DNA from: Notospermus geniculatus | Lineage: Eukaryota; Nemertea; Pilidiophora; Heteronemertea; Lineidae | Reading direction: 5' to 3' | DNA: 64,000 bases | NCBI GenBank assembly: GCA_002633025.1 | Contig: NMRB01000337.1 | Span: 355,503-419,502 of the forward strand | Shown: piece by piece, positions 49,470 to 61,324 of the stretch | Position numbering within the stretch: position 1 is the stretch's first letter | How the letters are laid out: each line of letters starts with the position of its first letter | Made by a program: the position numbers and the translations under genes | The notes under the pieces: generated by a model | Databases searched by the model: none | What the model saw: only the letters and a program-made list of their open reading frames with translations | What the model was told of the DNA's origin: nothing

Positions 49470-50078
49470 GAAGAGACTGCTTGTGGAGTCTAGTGGGTGG
49501 TATATCCCAAAGAAAAATCCTTCTTACAAATGCAACAAGAACTACAACAGGATTACACCAGACAAAAACAAACAACTTCATAGACGACCAATTTCGCTCC
49601 AATATTCCAAGGGTTAAGATAAAGACGAGAAAAACACAGAACCAAAATGTGAACAGGAAAAGTGGACAACACATGCTCAAAGTGAGTTAAGATGTTACCA
49701 GTACCATAGAGATTGCCTTGAAAAAATATAAGTTGAGAGACATCTTTCAAAATACATGTTATGATCAGGACATTTTCTGTGACTTTGAAAACCTTCCATA
49801 ACTTGGACTTGCACATACGGCAGAGAACAGATCATATCAATGGAAGTAGGTTTTTGGTCAAACAACACATCGCTTGATGGCCGTAAGGTTCTCTCGAACG
49901 ATGAAAGACAAATCCTGGCATCTATTGCTTCTTCTATCAGATTCAGACCCTCCCCCACAGAACCCCCCCTCCCCCAACACACACCAAACCCTTCAGGTAA
50001 ATTGTTAGTATACCGTAATAACACCTACCGGTAAAACAAATTACAATAACTTGTAATCATACTTAACATTGATTAGCA

Positions 50079-50223
50079 TAAGTAAAGTCTCCAATATTCG
50101 CAAATTTTCGACCCCAACCGGGGTCTTCCTCAGGCACTTTCCAGTAGAGAGATCCTAGAAAGTGCCTGAGGAAGACCCCGTTTGGGGTCAAAAATTTGCA
50201 AATATCGGAGACGACTTTACTTA
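50079..50223. repeat. Long near-perfect hairpin
   Basis: Arms of about 65 bp, containing GGGTCTTCCTCAGGCACTTT and its complement AAGTGCCTGAGGAAGACCCC, with a loop of roughly 15 bp. It is probably a very compact foldback element. Confidence 0.8.
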
Positions 50224-50685
50224 AATACTGTCATTTTATGTGTCATTTTTTGTGCTCTATTTTGGATAACATTGATTCGCCAGATTCAAACAAGGTATTG
50301 TAATTTGTAGCGAGCTGATGGAAAGAAAATAATATTTTACACTATCTTGAGTTCCTGATAAATTTTGAACCAATACGAGAAATTCTAAAAGTTCTATCGC
50401 AATGTATCAATGTCTGTAATGAATGGCAAAAAGAAGAGACGACACTGCAGGCTAACGTCAACAAAAAACATCGACCGTGGTGTAAATCTAACGCTGTGCG
50501 GACAACACACATTCGTTTGACAACATTGACTAGATGCAGAGGTTCTGGTGGACAGACGTCAAAACTGCAGATGAAATATCCCCATGCTTATGCCTGGCTG
50601 AGGGGCTAGCCCGATTTCGATATTAACTTGAGAGTCTGAACTCTAGCTTTCCTCATTATTGGTTATTTAGTCAGTTCAGACTCAG

Positions 50686-50921
50686 TAGATGATTCTCGAA
50701 TTCACAGGTCTGCACACTTTTGCCGAAATCTCAACCAAATCTCGATCTGAAACTGGGCGACGTGATGCAATCCATGATTCAGCTCGACTCTAACATAACG
50801 TCGTCGAAGTCACTGTCGTGGGGTTATCTGCGTCATGTCATTCAGTTTCAGACTGAGGTTATGGTTGAGATTTCAGTGATGTGTGCAGATCTTTGTCGTT
50901 TACATCAATTGAGAATGGTCT
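50686..50921. mobile_element. Diverged member of the AGACC-TTCTC MITE family
   Basis: Ends GATGATTCTCGAATT and AATTGAGAATGGTC and internal blocks are shared with 14128-14370 and 32259-32499, though the left arm is degenerate. Confidence 0.6.
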
Positions 50922-50940
50922 ATGGGCAATTTTGTAATAT

Positions 50941-51075
50941 AGGAGGATACCAGACCTGTGAAAGTCATCACCCTCTCTTATTGCACGAGTACAGGATCCA
51001 ACTGGGAATCGAACCCGGGATCCCCGAGATGAAAGGTGCTAGACATTTCTACTTCACCACTCTGACGGAGATTAC
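50941..51075 (-). mobile_element. tRNA-derived SINE head
   Basis: On the minus strand AGAGTGGTGAAGTAG and the B-box GGGTTCGATTCC are spaced as in a tRNA gene, but the acceptor stem is not convincing. Confidence 0.55.
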
Positions 51076-51269
51076 CTCCAGTGTGGTGGTAATGAGAGGT
51101 TTTAATGGGTATCAGTTTTTCAGTGACACTGACAGGCCTGAGGGTCTCAGTCATGAATGAAGTACATGTAAGGTTTCATGATGGCATTGCAGCCACATTT
51201 GGGGGGGGGTTAAATCGTCATGGTGATTTAGGATGACAGCTGCTTATAGCCAATGAAAAATACCCGAGT

Positions 51270-51691
51270 TTACGCTTCGGCAGGGCCTCCCTTGTAAATT
51301 CTCAATCCCTCGGATTGTTTTTTTTGTTTTGTCAATAGTTCATCAACCTCAGTACCAGGTTTTATCCAACCTGGTATCCAGTTGGCAGACGACACTACTT
51401 TCCGTTTGTGATGAGGAAAAGCAGACGATATGCGATAGAGGAAAACCAAAGAACATTTCTGCGACATCAGAACCTCTGCATACGTGGAAAATCGGAAAAA
51501 AAGTTCAACATAATACATCCAAAAACAAAGTGCCACTGCGTTGAAAGCCCACGTAGGATCGAACGGGCAGAAAAGTTGTGTCGACTGCCTACCTTCGGAG
51601 AAAAATTCATCATCCCACTCCAGATTTGCGTGATAAAATCTCGGGGAACCTGTGGCGCCATGCCGTGGAGACCCGTAATGTGGCGAACCCG
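51270..51691 (-). CDS. Unidentified two-exon 3' gene fragment
   Basis: A minus-strand exon 51691-51593 follows a good polypyrimidine acceptor (TTGTCTTGCTTACGCTAG) and ends at a donor GAAG|GTAGGC. It encodes GSPRFYHANLEWDDEFFSE. A second segment, 51394-51270, continues in the same phase with NWIPGWIKPGTEVDELLTKQ and ends EGLRIYKGGPAEA followed by a stop. The acceptor of the second is weak. I do not recognise the family. It could be the 3' end of a gene between 52 and 56 kb, or an alternative terminal exon. An open frame of 144 codons runs straight through both segments. Confidence 0.35.
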
Positions 51692-52074
51692 CTAGCGTAA
51701 GCAAGACAAAAATAGAAAAACTTTCACCACCTGGGTTGATGAGAAGAGCTACTAAAGTGACACCTAGTGGTCACAAAGAGTTCTAAATAGAGCCATGTCC
51801 GACATCACTGATTGGATGAATACTCTTTATTTATAATCCTAGTTTATTTTTAAAGTGACGACATTCTCATAATATGAATATTTTACGAACCTGTAAAACT
51901 GCGTGATGTCTGCAGCCTGGTGTTTACTAGTTTTGAAAGTCATGTTAGAAAATAAAACAAAATGAAAACAGACAGTATGACAACAATGAGAGAGAACAGA
52001 ATACAGAGAAGATTTTAGACAGGTTTGTTGTCATTATTCCAGATATTGTGCGTTGATGTTTCTTCTATGAGGTG

Positions 52075-52375
52075 CTGCTTCAAGTGAGAGTTGGCTCTCT
52101 ATGGGCTACTCAGGTGGCTCTCTATGGGTAACTCAGTAAAATGTTGGCTCTCTATGGGTTACTCAGTAAAATGTTGGCTCTTTATGGGCAACTCAGTAAA
52201 ATGTTGGCTCTCTACGGGCAGCTCAGCTGTAGAAAACTATGGGCAGTCGTTTGTGTCATGTTCTAAGCCTGACGAGTATAGTACTACATATGGAAACCAA
52301 CACTGGTGAATTGCCCATTGAAAGCAAATGCACAAAAGAAAACCCTGACTTGGTGCAGCAACTTCCATTTGGTGT
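52075..52375. repeat. TTGGCTCTCTATGGG tandem array within an inverted repeat
   Basis: About five units of roughly 30 bp (TTGGCTCTCTATGGGTTACT ... CAGTAAAATG) occupy 52090-52235. They are flanked by GGTGCTGCTTCAAG on the left and CTTGGTGCAGCAAC on the right, inverted. A single-unit relative lies at 42390-42478. Confidence 0.65.
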
Positions 52376-52415
52376 TGTGCAACTGAAGAAAGGGTAGGGG
52401 GTACAGACAGGGCGG

Positions 52416-52558
52416 CAGTGTTTCCGCCAGAGGGTACTCAGGGTAACATGCGAGTACCCTCAAAGGAACAGAAAAGGGGCATTTTCTTTAATTTCATGCG
52501 GTTTTTGCTGATTTTGAAGAAACTATTTCCCTCCAAAACATTTCTGGCAGAGACCATG
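52416..52558. mobile_element. Degenerate CAGTGTTTCCGCCAGAG element
   Basis: The left end CAGTGTTTCCGCCAGAGGGT is clear. The right end TCTGGCAGAGACCATG is diverged, and no target duplication is visible. Confidence 0.5.
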
Positions 52559-52695
52559 ACCAGTACCCACTTGTACACCTAGGTGGAGAGGCCAGTGAGG
52601 CAAAGAGACTTGCACAAAGTTTCACGCCCAGTGGGATTCGAATCCCGCACCCTCTGACCGCTAGTCGGAGACCCGAACCACTACACCACCGTGGT
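52555..52695 (-). mobile_element. tRNA-derived SINE
   Basis: Minus-strand A-box-like TGGTGTAGTGGTTCGG and B-box GGATTCGAATCC, with body TTTGTGCAAGTCTCTTTGCC. Confidence 0.65.
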
Positions 52696-52949
52696 TCAGT
52701 GTTAAATGTATATCCAGGCATACTAAACCAGAGGCAAAATAAATATTATAATCAAACGAAACAAAAATCAATACTGCAAGAAGAGTGCGGCACACAGCAG
52801 GTGCAACAGAATCGATTGGATATTTGTACTGGTACTGGTACAGTGGTTTTACATTCATGCGTTCCGTGTGTTCTGAATCAGAGTACAGAGAGGTGGGCTA
52901 TGACTTGGACTCAATGGAAGCCTATGGATCTTCTGATTAGAGGAGTATG

Positions 52950-53328
52950 TTAAAGGGACTAGGAAAATTTTTTCAAGCTTCGGTTATTACAAAATGCTAG
53001 TCTTTCATGATAAATTCCCACCGTCAATTCACTTTTTCAATTAAGTGTTAATTACTGACACTCAGACAAATCAGTTATCATTATCACCACACCATGGAGC
53101 ATTCACCACGTCACTGGGAACCTAATCAACATAATCAAGTACAAGCTCGCTCCATACAATACATACAGCGATCGGGTTCCCAGTGACGTGGTGAATGCTC
53201 CATGGTGTGGTGATGACTGATTTGTCTGGGTGCTTGATTGAAAAAGTGAATTGACGGTGGGAATTTATCATGAAAGACTAGCATTTTGTAATAACCGAAG
53301 CTTGAAAAAATTTTCCTAGTCCCTTTAA
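52950..53328. mobile_element. Long-TIR MITE flanked by TTAA
   Basis: Near-perfect inverted arms of about 170 bp (AGGGACTAGGAAAATTTTTT ... and complement) lie around a short spacer. TTAA is present at both outer edges (52950-52953 and 53325-53328), consistent with piggyBac-type target duplication. There is no coding capacity. Confidence 0.85.
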
Positions 53329-56093
53329 CAGGTGTTTCTATGATAGCAAAGCAACATCACATCACTACCATGACTCAAATACAGTACTAGTCATTCAACA
53401 ACTCACAGTCACAATTTCTAACTGCTCAGTACAAGCGCTAAGCAGTATGGATTTGAACCAAGGAGATAAGTTAAGCAACAAAACTGAAATGACTGCATAC
53501 AAAAGTAAAACAGGCCTCTTCAGGAGGGCACACCCTGATTGTGGGAATAAACTGTGACGCATCTTGTCAAAAATTGTGACACCAGCGGTGCCACATTTCA
53601 TACCAATCTAGAAATGCCCCTAGTGGAGAGAGAGACTAAAAAACAAAGTATTTCTCTTTGCCATTTCGCTACAGACATCAACACAATACGTACTGCAGGA
53701 TAAACCGGTGAGCGAACTGTGCCACGAGTGAAAATCATCTACAAAATAAGATAACTTGGGTAAATAATTTCTCAAATAATTTTCCTGATAGCATTCTCAT
53801 TCCTATTTTGTACCCAATGACGTGGAGTGCGACTTTTGAAAAAACTCGGAACTGCCATGACCAATTCAAGAAAATGTGACCAAACATTGAAATCTGAATG
53901 AAAAGCAAGGCAAGAAACCGACAGATTTGAAAACTAATCCTGTGTTAATTGAAGAATCTATCATAATCGTGCACTTGGTAAAGATTTGGTTGATTTTCAT
54001 TTAGTTAGGTACATTACAAGACCATTATTTAGCCTTTCCAAAGGCCAAACTGAACCAACACACGATCAGAGAACGACAAACAAACAATGCAATCCCAGTC
54101 ATTCTTAACAAGTCTGGTGAAATTGACACAGCAGTGGTCTAAGAAGCGACAACACGCATAACGGAAGCATTTCACATTCTTTCTAATAAGCATATAATAT
54201 GAAATAGAAATCGAGTTTCTAAGGTGAAAGACATTGCTTCCTACCAGAATCGAACCCACGGACCCTCGCATGAGGCATCAATCGCCAGCACTAAGGGGCA
54301 GCACGCCTTAAACCATTAGGCCAAATCCCCATCTTCAGAAAAGATGGTTCAATGGCCCAAGTTTAAACGAGGCGTCCATCAGTACCCTGCGAGTAGTCCA
54401 AACAATCTCCGACCCAAACAGTTTTATGTTACGCGAGGGGTCACAAATAATGGAGATACAAGTAAAGAATATGAAATAGAAATCGAGTTTCTAAGGTGAA
54501 AGACATTGCTTCCTACCAGAATCGAACCCACAGAACCTAATAAGCAATGCTCAATGGATCCCCAGCAGGGAAAAAATTTAAGTCTGTGATCTATACTGGG
54601 AAATTTGGCCGAGGGATGGTTGAGTTCGGTCATAAGATTATTATTAATAGCAGTTAGTAAGGATTACAATACCAGTACATTGATATTTTACTGATCAAAA
54701 GTTCTTGTCTTCCGTCATTCAAAGTAGTACAGGAAAAAATAATCTGATTTTGGACCAATCAAATGGCTGGAAACTTGCAGCAGCTGCGCTAACACTCATG
54801 TGATATGTGTGCCATAACAACATCCACTTACCGTAGTAATCCCACAGGCGAGCTTAAAGTCAAACAAAGGTCAATACTCTCGAAAATAAACCCAAACGAA
54901 AACATGGAAAATGTCACAAATCAAGATTTGCTGGTGACAAGCGCCACCTAGGGGACTGGCTGCCAAAATCACGCGACACACGTGCCCCATGCATCAGGGC
55001 AAAAGTGAACCAAGTCAACCAAGTTTGTGAGCTGGGATGGTCACAGAATGGGGATAGAAGAAGGATGTTATTAAGAGCCAGTTTTTCTAAGATTCAGGCA
55101 GAGTGTGATACACCACCTCTTAGATTTTGCCAACTTTTATTTTACAGGGAGTTATATTGACGTTTCCAAATATTACGTGTGCAAATCATCAGACCATTTC
55201 AATGCCAAGGCCTATAATTGACTGACAACAATAAAATCTATTTGAGCGCTAACGCGGCCTGAAATTGGCGAACAGAGTAGAGGCAATTATTATTCATTAT
55301 AATTCATTCAGTTTCACGCCAGTGGTTCGCTTGGAATGCGCTTGTATTGGGGAAAACCCAGTGACTAAAGATCGACCTTAAGAATGAGAGGACGTGAACT
55401 GGTCACTGCGTGAGTAGTTAGGCCCCTGTCATGATCGTTATTGTGACACCATCATGTCTCCGCCTTCTTTTTATTCACAATACACCAGCCTCGCGCTTGA
55501 CCGCTCTGCCACCACCAATCAGCGGTAGGACCTAACTGAACAAAAGACCCAGGCTTTCGCGCCGTCAGTCACGTGTCTGTAAACCAATTAGCGCCAAGCT
55601 TACAGTTCCGAAACGTAGACGTAATGCTACGTACGTTGAGATATGAGAGAGATCTATTGGTGACTTATTTTCTACTCACCATAACATAAGCGTGAGGGGT
55701 CTGCGGCAGCCGTGGATTTAGTTACTTTCAAAAGATCTGGCGTTTTCCCTCCAATTTTCGTGCCAGAAATGTGCACCGGGAGCTAGAAAATTTACCATAT
55801 TGTGATGATAGATACCGACTTGAGAGTGGATTTACTGCCACATACGGGCGAAAAGCAAAAATCGAAGATACATGATTGTAATACGCTCGAATTTGGGGTA
55901 TCTCTGAATATGTCCTGTAAATCCTGCATTCATACACTAAACGATGTTTAAAATAGACGAAGGGTCAAATCAAGGCATGCAGCCTACAGCGTCACGGCGT
56001 TTTAGAGCGCCACTGGCACGCTGTGGTGAACTCTGACGTTACCTCATGTGCAAGGAAACCGGCCGACCTGGATCGCTGTGTAAAGTGATCTGT
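53329..56093. other. Intergenic/intronic stretch without recognised exons
   Basis: Contains SINE C copies at 54213-54335 and 54481-54535 (minus). A potential minus-strand donor GTTATG|GTGAGT sits at about 55677-55687, which could end a 5' UTR exon of the dynein intermediate chain or of the 51-kb fragment. No coding exon is recognised. Confidence 0.4.
54213..54335 (-). mobile_element. tRNA-derived SINE (family C)
   Basis: Shares GTTTCTAAGGTGAAAGACAT, AATCGAACCCACGGACCC and AGGGGCAGCACGCCTTAA with 18943-19056. A truncated second copy starts at 54489. Confidence 0.7.
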
Positions 56094-56324
56094 GTAAAGC
56101 CTAGGTCACATATCCACTCCGGGGCCCGTACGGCGAGTAAAAACAGACATTTTGGTCAAATTCTACGGTGCCCAGTTTGATCCAGTCTAATTTCCACTTA
56201 TCCAGTGAGGCGATTTCCGGGCATAATTCATCTTGGATCCGTGTTTCAGTATCTAATATCCACTGCAAGCCGCTGGGTGGGGAAAATCGTACGGGGCCCG
56301 GAGGATTTGTGACCTAGGCTTTAC
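56094..56324. mobile_element. GTAAAGCCTAGGTCACA-ended foldback
   Basis: Left end GTAAAGCCTAGGTCACATAT and right end ATTTGTGACCTAGGCTTTAC are inverted. Inner arms GGGGCCCGTACG / CGTACGGGGCCC continue the pairing. Confidence 0.8.
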
Positions 56325-57019
56325 AAAATTCATGGTTTGAAAAAGCAACAGAATAAACGATAAACTTGTACCGGTACGTACATTTATTTCACTAACGAAA
56401 CGTTCTCTTAGGTCGCTGTACAGGAGCTCATTTCTCACTCGACATCTGTGATCTGTGTATTCTGAAGTCATTGCTTTCTCCGTGCTGTGCACATATTATT
56501 TCCTGTTGTTGATTTGAGTGGAAAATGAGGTGTGAGAATGAGAAGTGAGCAGTATGGCGTTCAACACACACTGATTGACAAAATTCGAAAATAGTGTACT
56601 TCGTTTGTTTTTAAGAAGTCTTTTCCTAGCATCGCGGTTTAGCTCATTTCAACATTTGTAGAACGGTGTCAAGATCAATCTTGTTGTATTTCCATTTTTG
56701 GCAGTCAGTAGGCTGCTGTGTATGTCATTGCAAAAAAGCAAATTGAGCAAGCAAAGTTCTAGTGGACCCAATACAAAAGAGGTGCTCAATCAAGCATGAA
56801 TGGGTCCGCCAGGCATTGAATTGGAGCGTAGTGACTCCTATTGGTCAACTGACTGACAGCTCCTATTGGACAAGATGTACATTGTACATTCCAAGCAATA
56901 CATGAAGAACGACTCCAGGCAATATTTACGTTTTCAATATAAATGTGCTATCTTGAGTACAGATTTTTTATCTTGAAAAAATTCCCCAATGATATTCAAT
57001 GCCAGTCTGAGAGAGGTTC

Positions 57020-59555
57020 TTATTTGGTACAGACGACACAGGTAAGTTCATAGTACCTCACGTAAGGCTTACACGGCAGCGAGCCGCAAGAACCCTGCAC
57101 GTGGTACATCGCTCCGCCGCCATCATTCCTTTCGCCACCGTCTGTGCCCGCTTCTGGTGCATGGTCGACGCATGCGTAGTTGTGCTGGGCCTTGTCTGTG
57201 TATTTACCAGTCATGAGGTAACCCCAGTAAATTCAGCTTGCCAGCCCGACGGGCATTCGTTAGTTCCGGGAATCATCACCTATAAAATACGAATTCAGTA
57301 TTAATGCTGGTTGAAAAGATGCTACCGAAGAAACCAATGATGCCAACGAGGAAGGCGCTGCAAGTTCGAGGGTTCTTTGCAGTGTAGGAGGGGTCCAAGT
57401 TTTACCTTGCTTGTTTTCGAGCGGCTCCGGCAGACGGCACATTGAACGTCTGTATTCAGCAATGCATTTGGACTCGCATTCGTCGTGTCAAAGATTCCGG
57501 TCGACGAGCCTGGCACGTTGCCCGCCAACTCAAGTTCAACCCCGTAGATCCATGCCGAGGATTCGCTGGCGGGCGATCGATTTTTATATATCGGTTTGTC
57601 GGAAAGGCAGATGTACTCGGCTGAGCCTCCTACATGACCGGAAGCCTGACCACCGGCATAACCTATCGAAAGGGATCTATCGTGAATCAGTGAGCGCGAT
57701 ACACAAAAGCCAACAATGACAGCTGTCAGTTGCTGGAAGCAATCTGTGGGCGGTCATATCCGCCAGTGAGGGCGTTCAAAATAAAGATAATGTTATTCCT
57801 GATAACTTGTCGGTATGACGTGATGGGTGTGATCTCGATTTGTAGCAAAGAAAGACGTTGGGTGGCGCTGCAGTCGACGGCGTGATCTCATGTCGCAGCA
57901 GATCAAAAGGGACTCCTCCTGTAACGTCCAGATCGTCCTCAAGACTGCAGCGCCGCCCAACGTTTTTCTCGGTTACGACTAGAGATCACATCACAAAAAA
58001 CAGAGGTCATGAAAAACAACACCTTTTTTGTAACGTATTTGCGGCTATATAAACTGCCAATAGCAATCACCATTCAACACGAAAATTGTTTGTAAACAAT
58101 GTATTAATTGTATCTTTGTATCTTCGTGTGCGTCCGCCTCGATTCTCTTGCCCTCGGGAAACTGATAGGCCAACCTACCTTTATAAACAAGTTCGGCGCC
58201 ACTTGGACACACTGTTCGTCCCCATCGGATGTAGGTAGCGCCACCTGCAAAAATATTATCAACCGAATGAGGAACACATCGCGAGGTTTTCTCACACACA
58301 GTCCTCGGTCTGTCCTGGAGGTGTAGTGTGTTCATTGGATGTGATTAGAAGCTTATGCTAAGTAAAGAGAAACCCCTATCATGACCCGAGAGCATGTAAA
58401 TTTGCAGACAGAAGTTTCCGAAGTTCAGCTTGCGTCGAGTCTTACCAGTTGGAGGAGAAGCATTCAGAGACCGTTTCATCCGGACATTGGCTTCGTTCAA
58501 AGACTGAAAATATGATTGTACGGTACATGTACAAAATCGTCCTGAAGTAAAAAGTCATGGAAGTTCTGTACCGTTTTTTTGCGTCTGGGTGTATTTATGA
58601 AACAAAGCAACCGCTTGCCTTTTTGATTTCTGATGGCCAGTGTCAGGGTCGTCTAAACTTATAGGAGTCAGTTGCGAAAGTTGTAGCGGAGCCCTTCAAA
58701 ATAGGGAGGTTAAGAAATCAAACGATAAACGTGAAACTTTACGACAACGTTATTTTTCATACTGGACATTCACCAGATTGCATTTTCAGAACAAGTCGTC
58801 GTTAATGTTTACGTTTATTTTATCTGAACCTCCCTAATAACTATTTGGGAGTTTTCGTAAAGATATCTACCGCGGCCTATTTTTTGCGGTGCCGTCGAGT
58901 AAAAGCCTCCTAAAACGCTTGAGAAATATATCGAAGGATATTCCATCGATAACTATTCTTAAAGCGGATTGTTCGCGTCTGTCCAAAGTGAACCAAAAAT
59001 AATAAAACAACCCGTTTTATTCGTAACAACAACTGGTAAATGCATTGCCGCACTGAAAAAAAATTCTAATCATACTGAGTACTTTCGAGGTACTCAATTT
59101 ATCCCTGAGATGAGTAAAAAGGTACTCATATTGAGTAGAAAGGTACTCATAGCGAGTAGAAAAGTTCTCATAGCGAGTAGAAAGGAACTCCAAATGCAGC
59201 TCCTTGGGCCGATGAGTACCCGATGAGTACCTTTCTACTTATCTCACGGACGAAATGACCGATGAGTAGTCCAAAGTACTCAACATGAGCCGGAATTTTT
59301 TTTCAGTGCGCTCCGGAAACGGTTCTGTGGAATCTTTGACTCGGCACGAATAGTCCGCTTTAAGGTAATTTCGGGCAAAGTATACGGCAGAAAATATTGT
59401 CTGTTCAATGCTGAACACAAGCACAAGATGCCAAAACCTACCTTCATCTGGGTTTCATGAGAGGCGTACTTGATTTGTAGCATTGATATCCACATGACAA
59501 GCCCAGCAACCGCAACAGCTACCGCCGAAAACTTCACCGTGTCCCGGACGCCCAT
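57020..59555 (-). CDS. Short-chain collagen C4-like membrane protein, frameshifted last exon
   Basis: Exons on the minus strand: 59555-59442, 58503-58446, 58244-58179, 57662-57406 and 57279-57020. The start MGVRDTVKF is followed by an N-terminal membrane anchor (SAVAVAVAGLVMWISML), a short linker (SLNEANVRMKRS), then a cysteine/tryptophan-rich domain: YIRWGRTVCPSGAELVYKG, GSAEYICLSDKPIY, WIYGVELEL, DVQCAVCRSR, MIPGTNECPSGWQAEF, NYACVDHAPEAG, GSCGSLPCKPYV and a terminal ELTCVVCTK. This order is that of the invertebrate proteins annotated 'short-chain collagen C4-like', of unknown function; no Gly-X-Y repeat is visible here. The final exon has 260 bp where the frame requires a multiple of three. 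Translation breaks after EFTG and resumes in another frame at MTGKYTDKAQ, so a 2-base gain or 1-base loss lies near 57215. Confidence 0.85.
58959..59363. mobile_element. TTAA-flanked element with a nested foldback and tandem repeats
   Basis: Outer ends TTAAAGCGGATTGTTCGC and CACGAATAGTCCGCTTTAA are inverted with TTAA at both edges. Inside, 59049-59310 is a second foldback with ends GCACTGAAAAAAAATTC / GAATTTTTTTTCAGTGC containing GAGTAGAAAGGTACTCATA-type tandem units. Both lie in intron 1 of the short-chain collagen-like gene. Confidence 0.75.
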
Positions 59556-60110
59556 TTTGAAACACCTTCGCAGCCAGACGATCCAAGAATTACCTGTTTC
59601 AACCCGGATGCTCGGTATTTTTTTGATTTTATCTCAGTAAACCAAAAACATTCAACTGTCCCAAAAGATCAGACCCGCCTACATTCCAATCACGTGATCG
59701 CTCTATCATTTTGGTCATCTATTCAGATTCCGGGAAATTTCAGTGACGCGTACCGGTAAATTCTCAGCTTCAGACGCAGAAAAAATATCGTCGACATCAT
59801 GTTTAGTCAGGACGATATCGCCTCGTCTGCGGTGGCTGGCGATCAAGGCCGACTACACAGAAAGTCCGATAAGTGCATTCGCTGCCTATTAGCGGTTTAA
59901 GGCCGATTCATACTTTGCGTTAGTGCGCTTTGCGCATGTCCGTTTCCTATGTTAGTGAGTGGTAGAAAAAGTAATTTTATTATTGGCACCACACATAAAC
60001 ACAGAGAACGCACACAAGCGCAAAGCGCAAAATGGAGAAGTATGAAAATCTACCCTTAAATGGGAATGGGTTGTAACCTATTTCATTATCCACTCATTAG
60101 CAATAGTGAC
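59556..60110. other. Upstream region of the short-chain collagen-like gene
   Basis: No coding exon seen. A hairpin pair TTCATACTTTGCGTTAGTGC ... GCGCAAAGCGCAAAATGG lies at 59908-60052. The promoter is presumably just upstream of 59555, but no core element is clear. Confidence 0.4.
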
Positions 60111-60486
60111 GCCGAATCGGTAGATGTCGTCCTGGGTAACCCTAAAGTTTTCCCAGGACCAACCTGGGTAACCCTAAATGTTACCCAGGACGATCCTGGG
60201 TAAACTTTAGGGCACAAAAGTTTACCCAGTTTGAAATTCGCGCACTTTTTCACCTGCGGTCGAGGTAGGCCTAAAGTTGGGACAACATGCACGACCATGA
60301 CGACAGACACCGTCCGATGAGGAATTTTCGTGTGTTGCTACATTGAAATCATACCAATTTCAACCTCGACCACAGGTGAAAAAGTGCGCGAATTTCAAAC
60401 TGGGTAAACTTTAGTTCCCAAAAGTTTACCCAGGATCGTCCTGGGTAACTTTTAGGGTTACCCAGGACGACATCTACCGATTCGGC
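60111..60486. mobile_element. Long-TIR foldback with 9-bp target duplication (MULE-like)
   Basis: 376 bp whose arms of about 150 bp are near-complementary: GCCGAATCGGTAGATGTCGT ... on the left and ACGACATCTACCGATTCGGC on the right. It is flanked by AATAGTGAC at 60102-60110 and 60487-60495. Arms contain repeated CTGGGTAAC motifs. No open frame of note. Confidence 0.9.
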
Positions 60487-60943
60487 AATAGTGACTACTC
60501 TTTCTCGACATTGTAACCGTGACTGAAGCTAAAATTGCCCCTGAACCCTTGTCAACAGTCAACAGTCAACACGCCCACTCATTTCATTGCACGCCGCTGC
60601 TCTCCTGACTGTTGCAATTTTTTACCTACGTATGTACCGGTATATCAGTGTGTATGTAGGTGAAATACACGTTTTCTTCTAATGGTCTCCTGTAGAGCAG
60701 GCCAGCCAGGGGAACGTTTTGGGCCATGCTTCCAAACAAACAAAAGGGTGATATGAAAATTCCTCTGTGACTTGTTGACTCTCTCATAAATCATTTTTAA
60801 GGAGTCTGTTATCTTTTTGGGAACCAGCGGCGGGATGTGCACTGATCTGAATTCTGATAAACTTTTTGTCAAAGGTATTCGCCAGTGTTGTACTACGGCC
60901 ATTTTGGCGTACTATCAGTGTTACGATCCACATCAGGCTAACT

Positions 60944-61324
60944 CTAGCGTCCAATGGAAATACCTAGTATGTCACATTTTGTTGTTTTCGAGAAAATGGG
61001 TTTATATGGAATGACAACTTTGGAAGAGTTTTGTTGTGGAAAACACTCCTAATTAAAAATATGTCATACAACAGGATTAAATGCAATTTGCTATGATTAC
61101 CTTTGATTTCATGCTGAATTTGCAAAGGTAAAAACGCAGTCACAATTCTGATGACTTAGACGTAAAAACCGAGTAAGTGCACCATTGTCTTTCCGAGGCG
61201 TTGACGAACATTTTGTAAACAAAAACTGTTTATTATGATGAAACAATACCTAGTAAGTACGAATTTGACCTTGACTCATTTTTTCCAAAAATGTGACTTA
61301 CTAGGTATTTCCATTGGACGCTAG
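60944..61324. mobile_element. Foldback with CTAGCGTCCAATGG ends and AACT duplication
   Basis: Ends CTAGCGTCCAATGGAAATAC and GTATTTCCATTGGACGCTAG are perfect complements. AACT flanks both sides (60940-60943 and 61325-61328). The interior is AT-rich. Confidence 0.85.
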
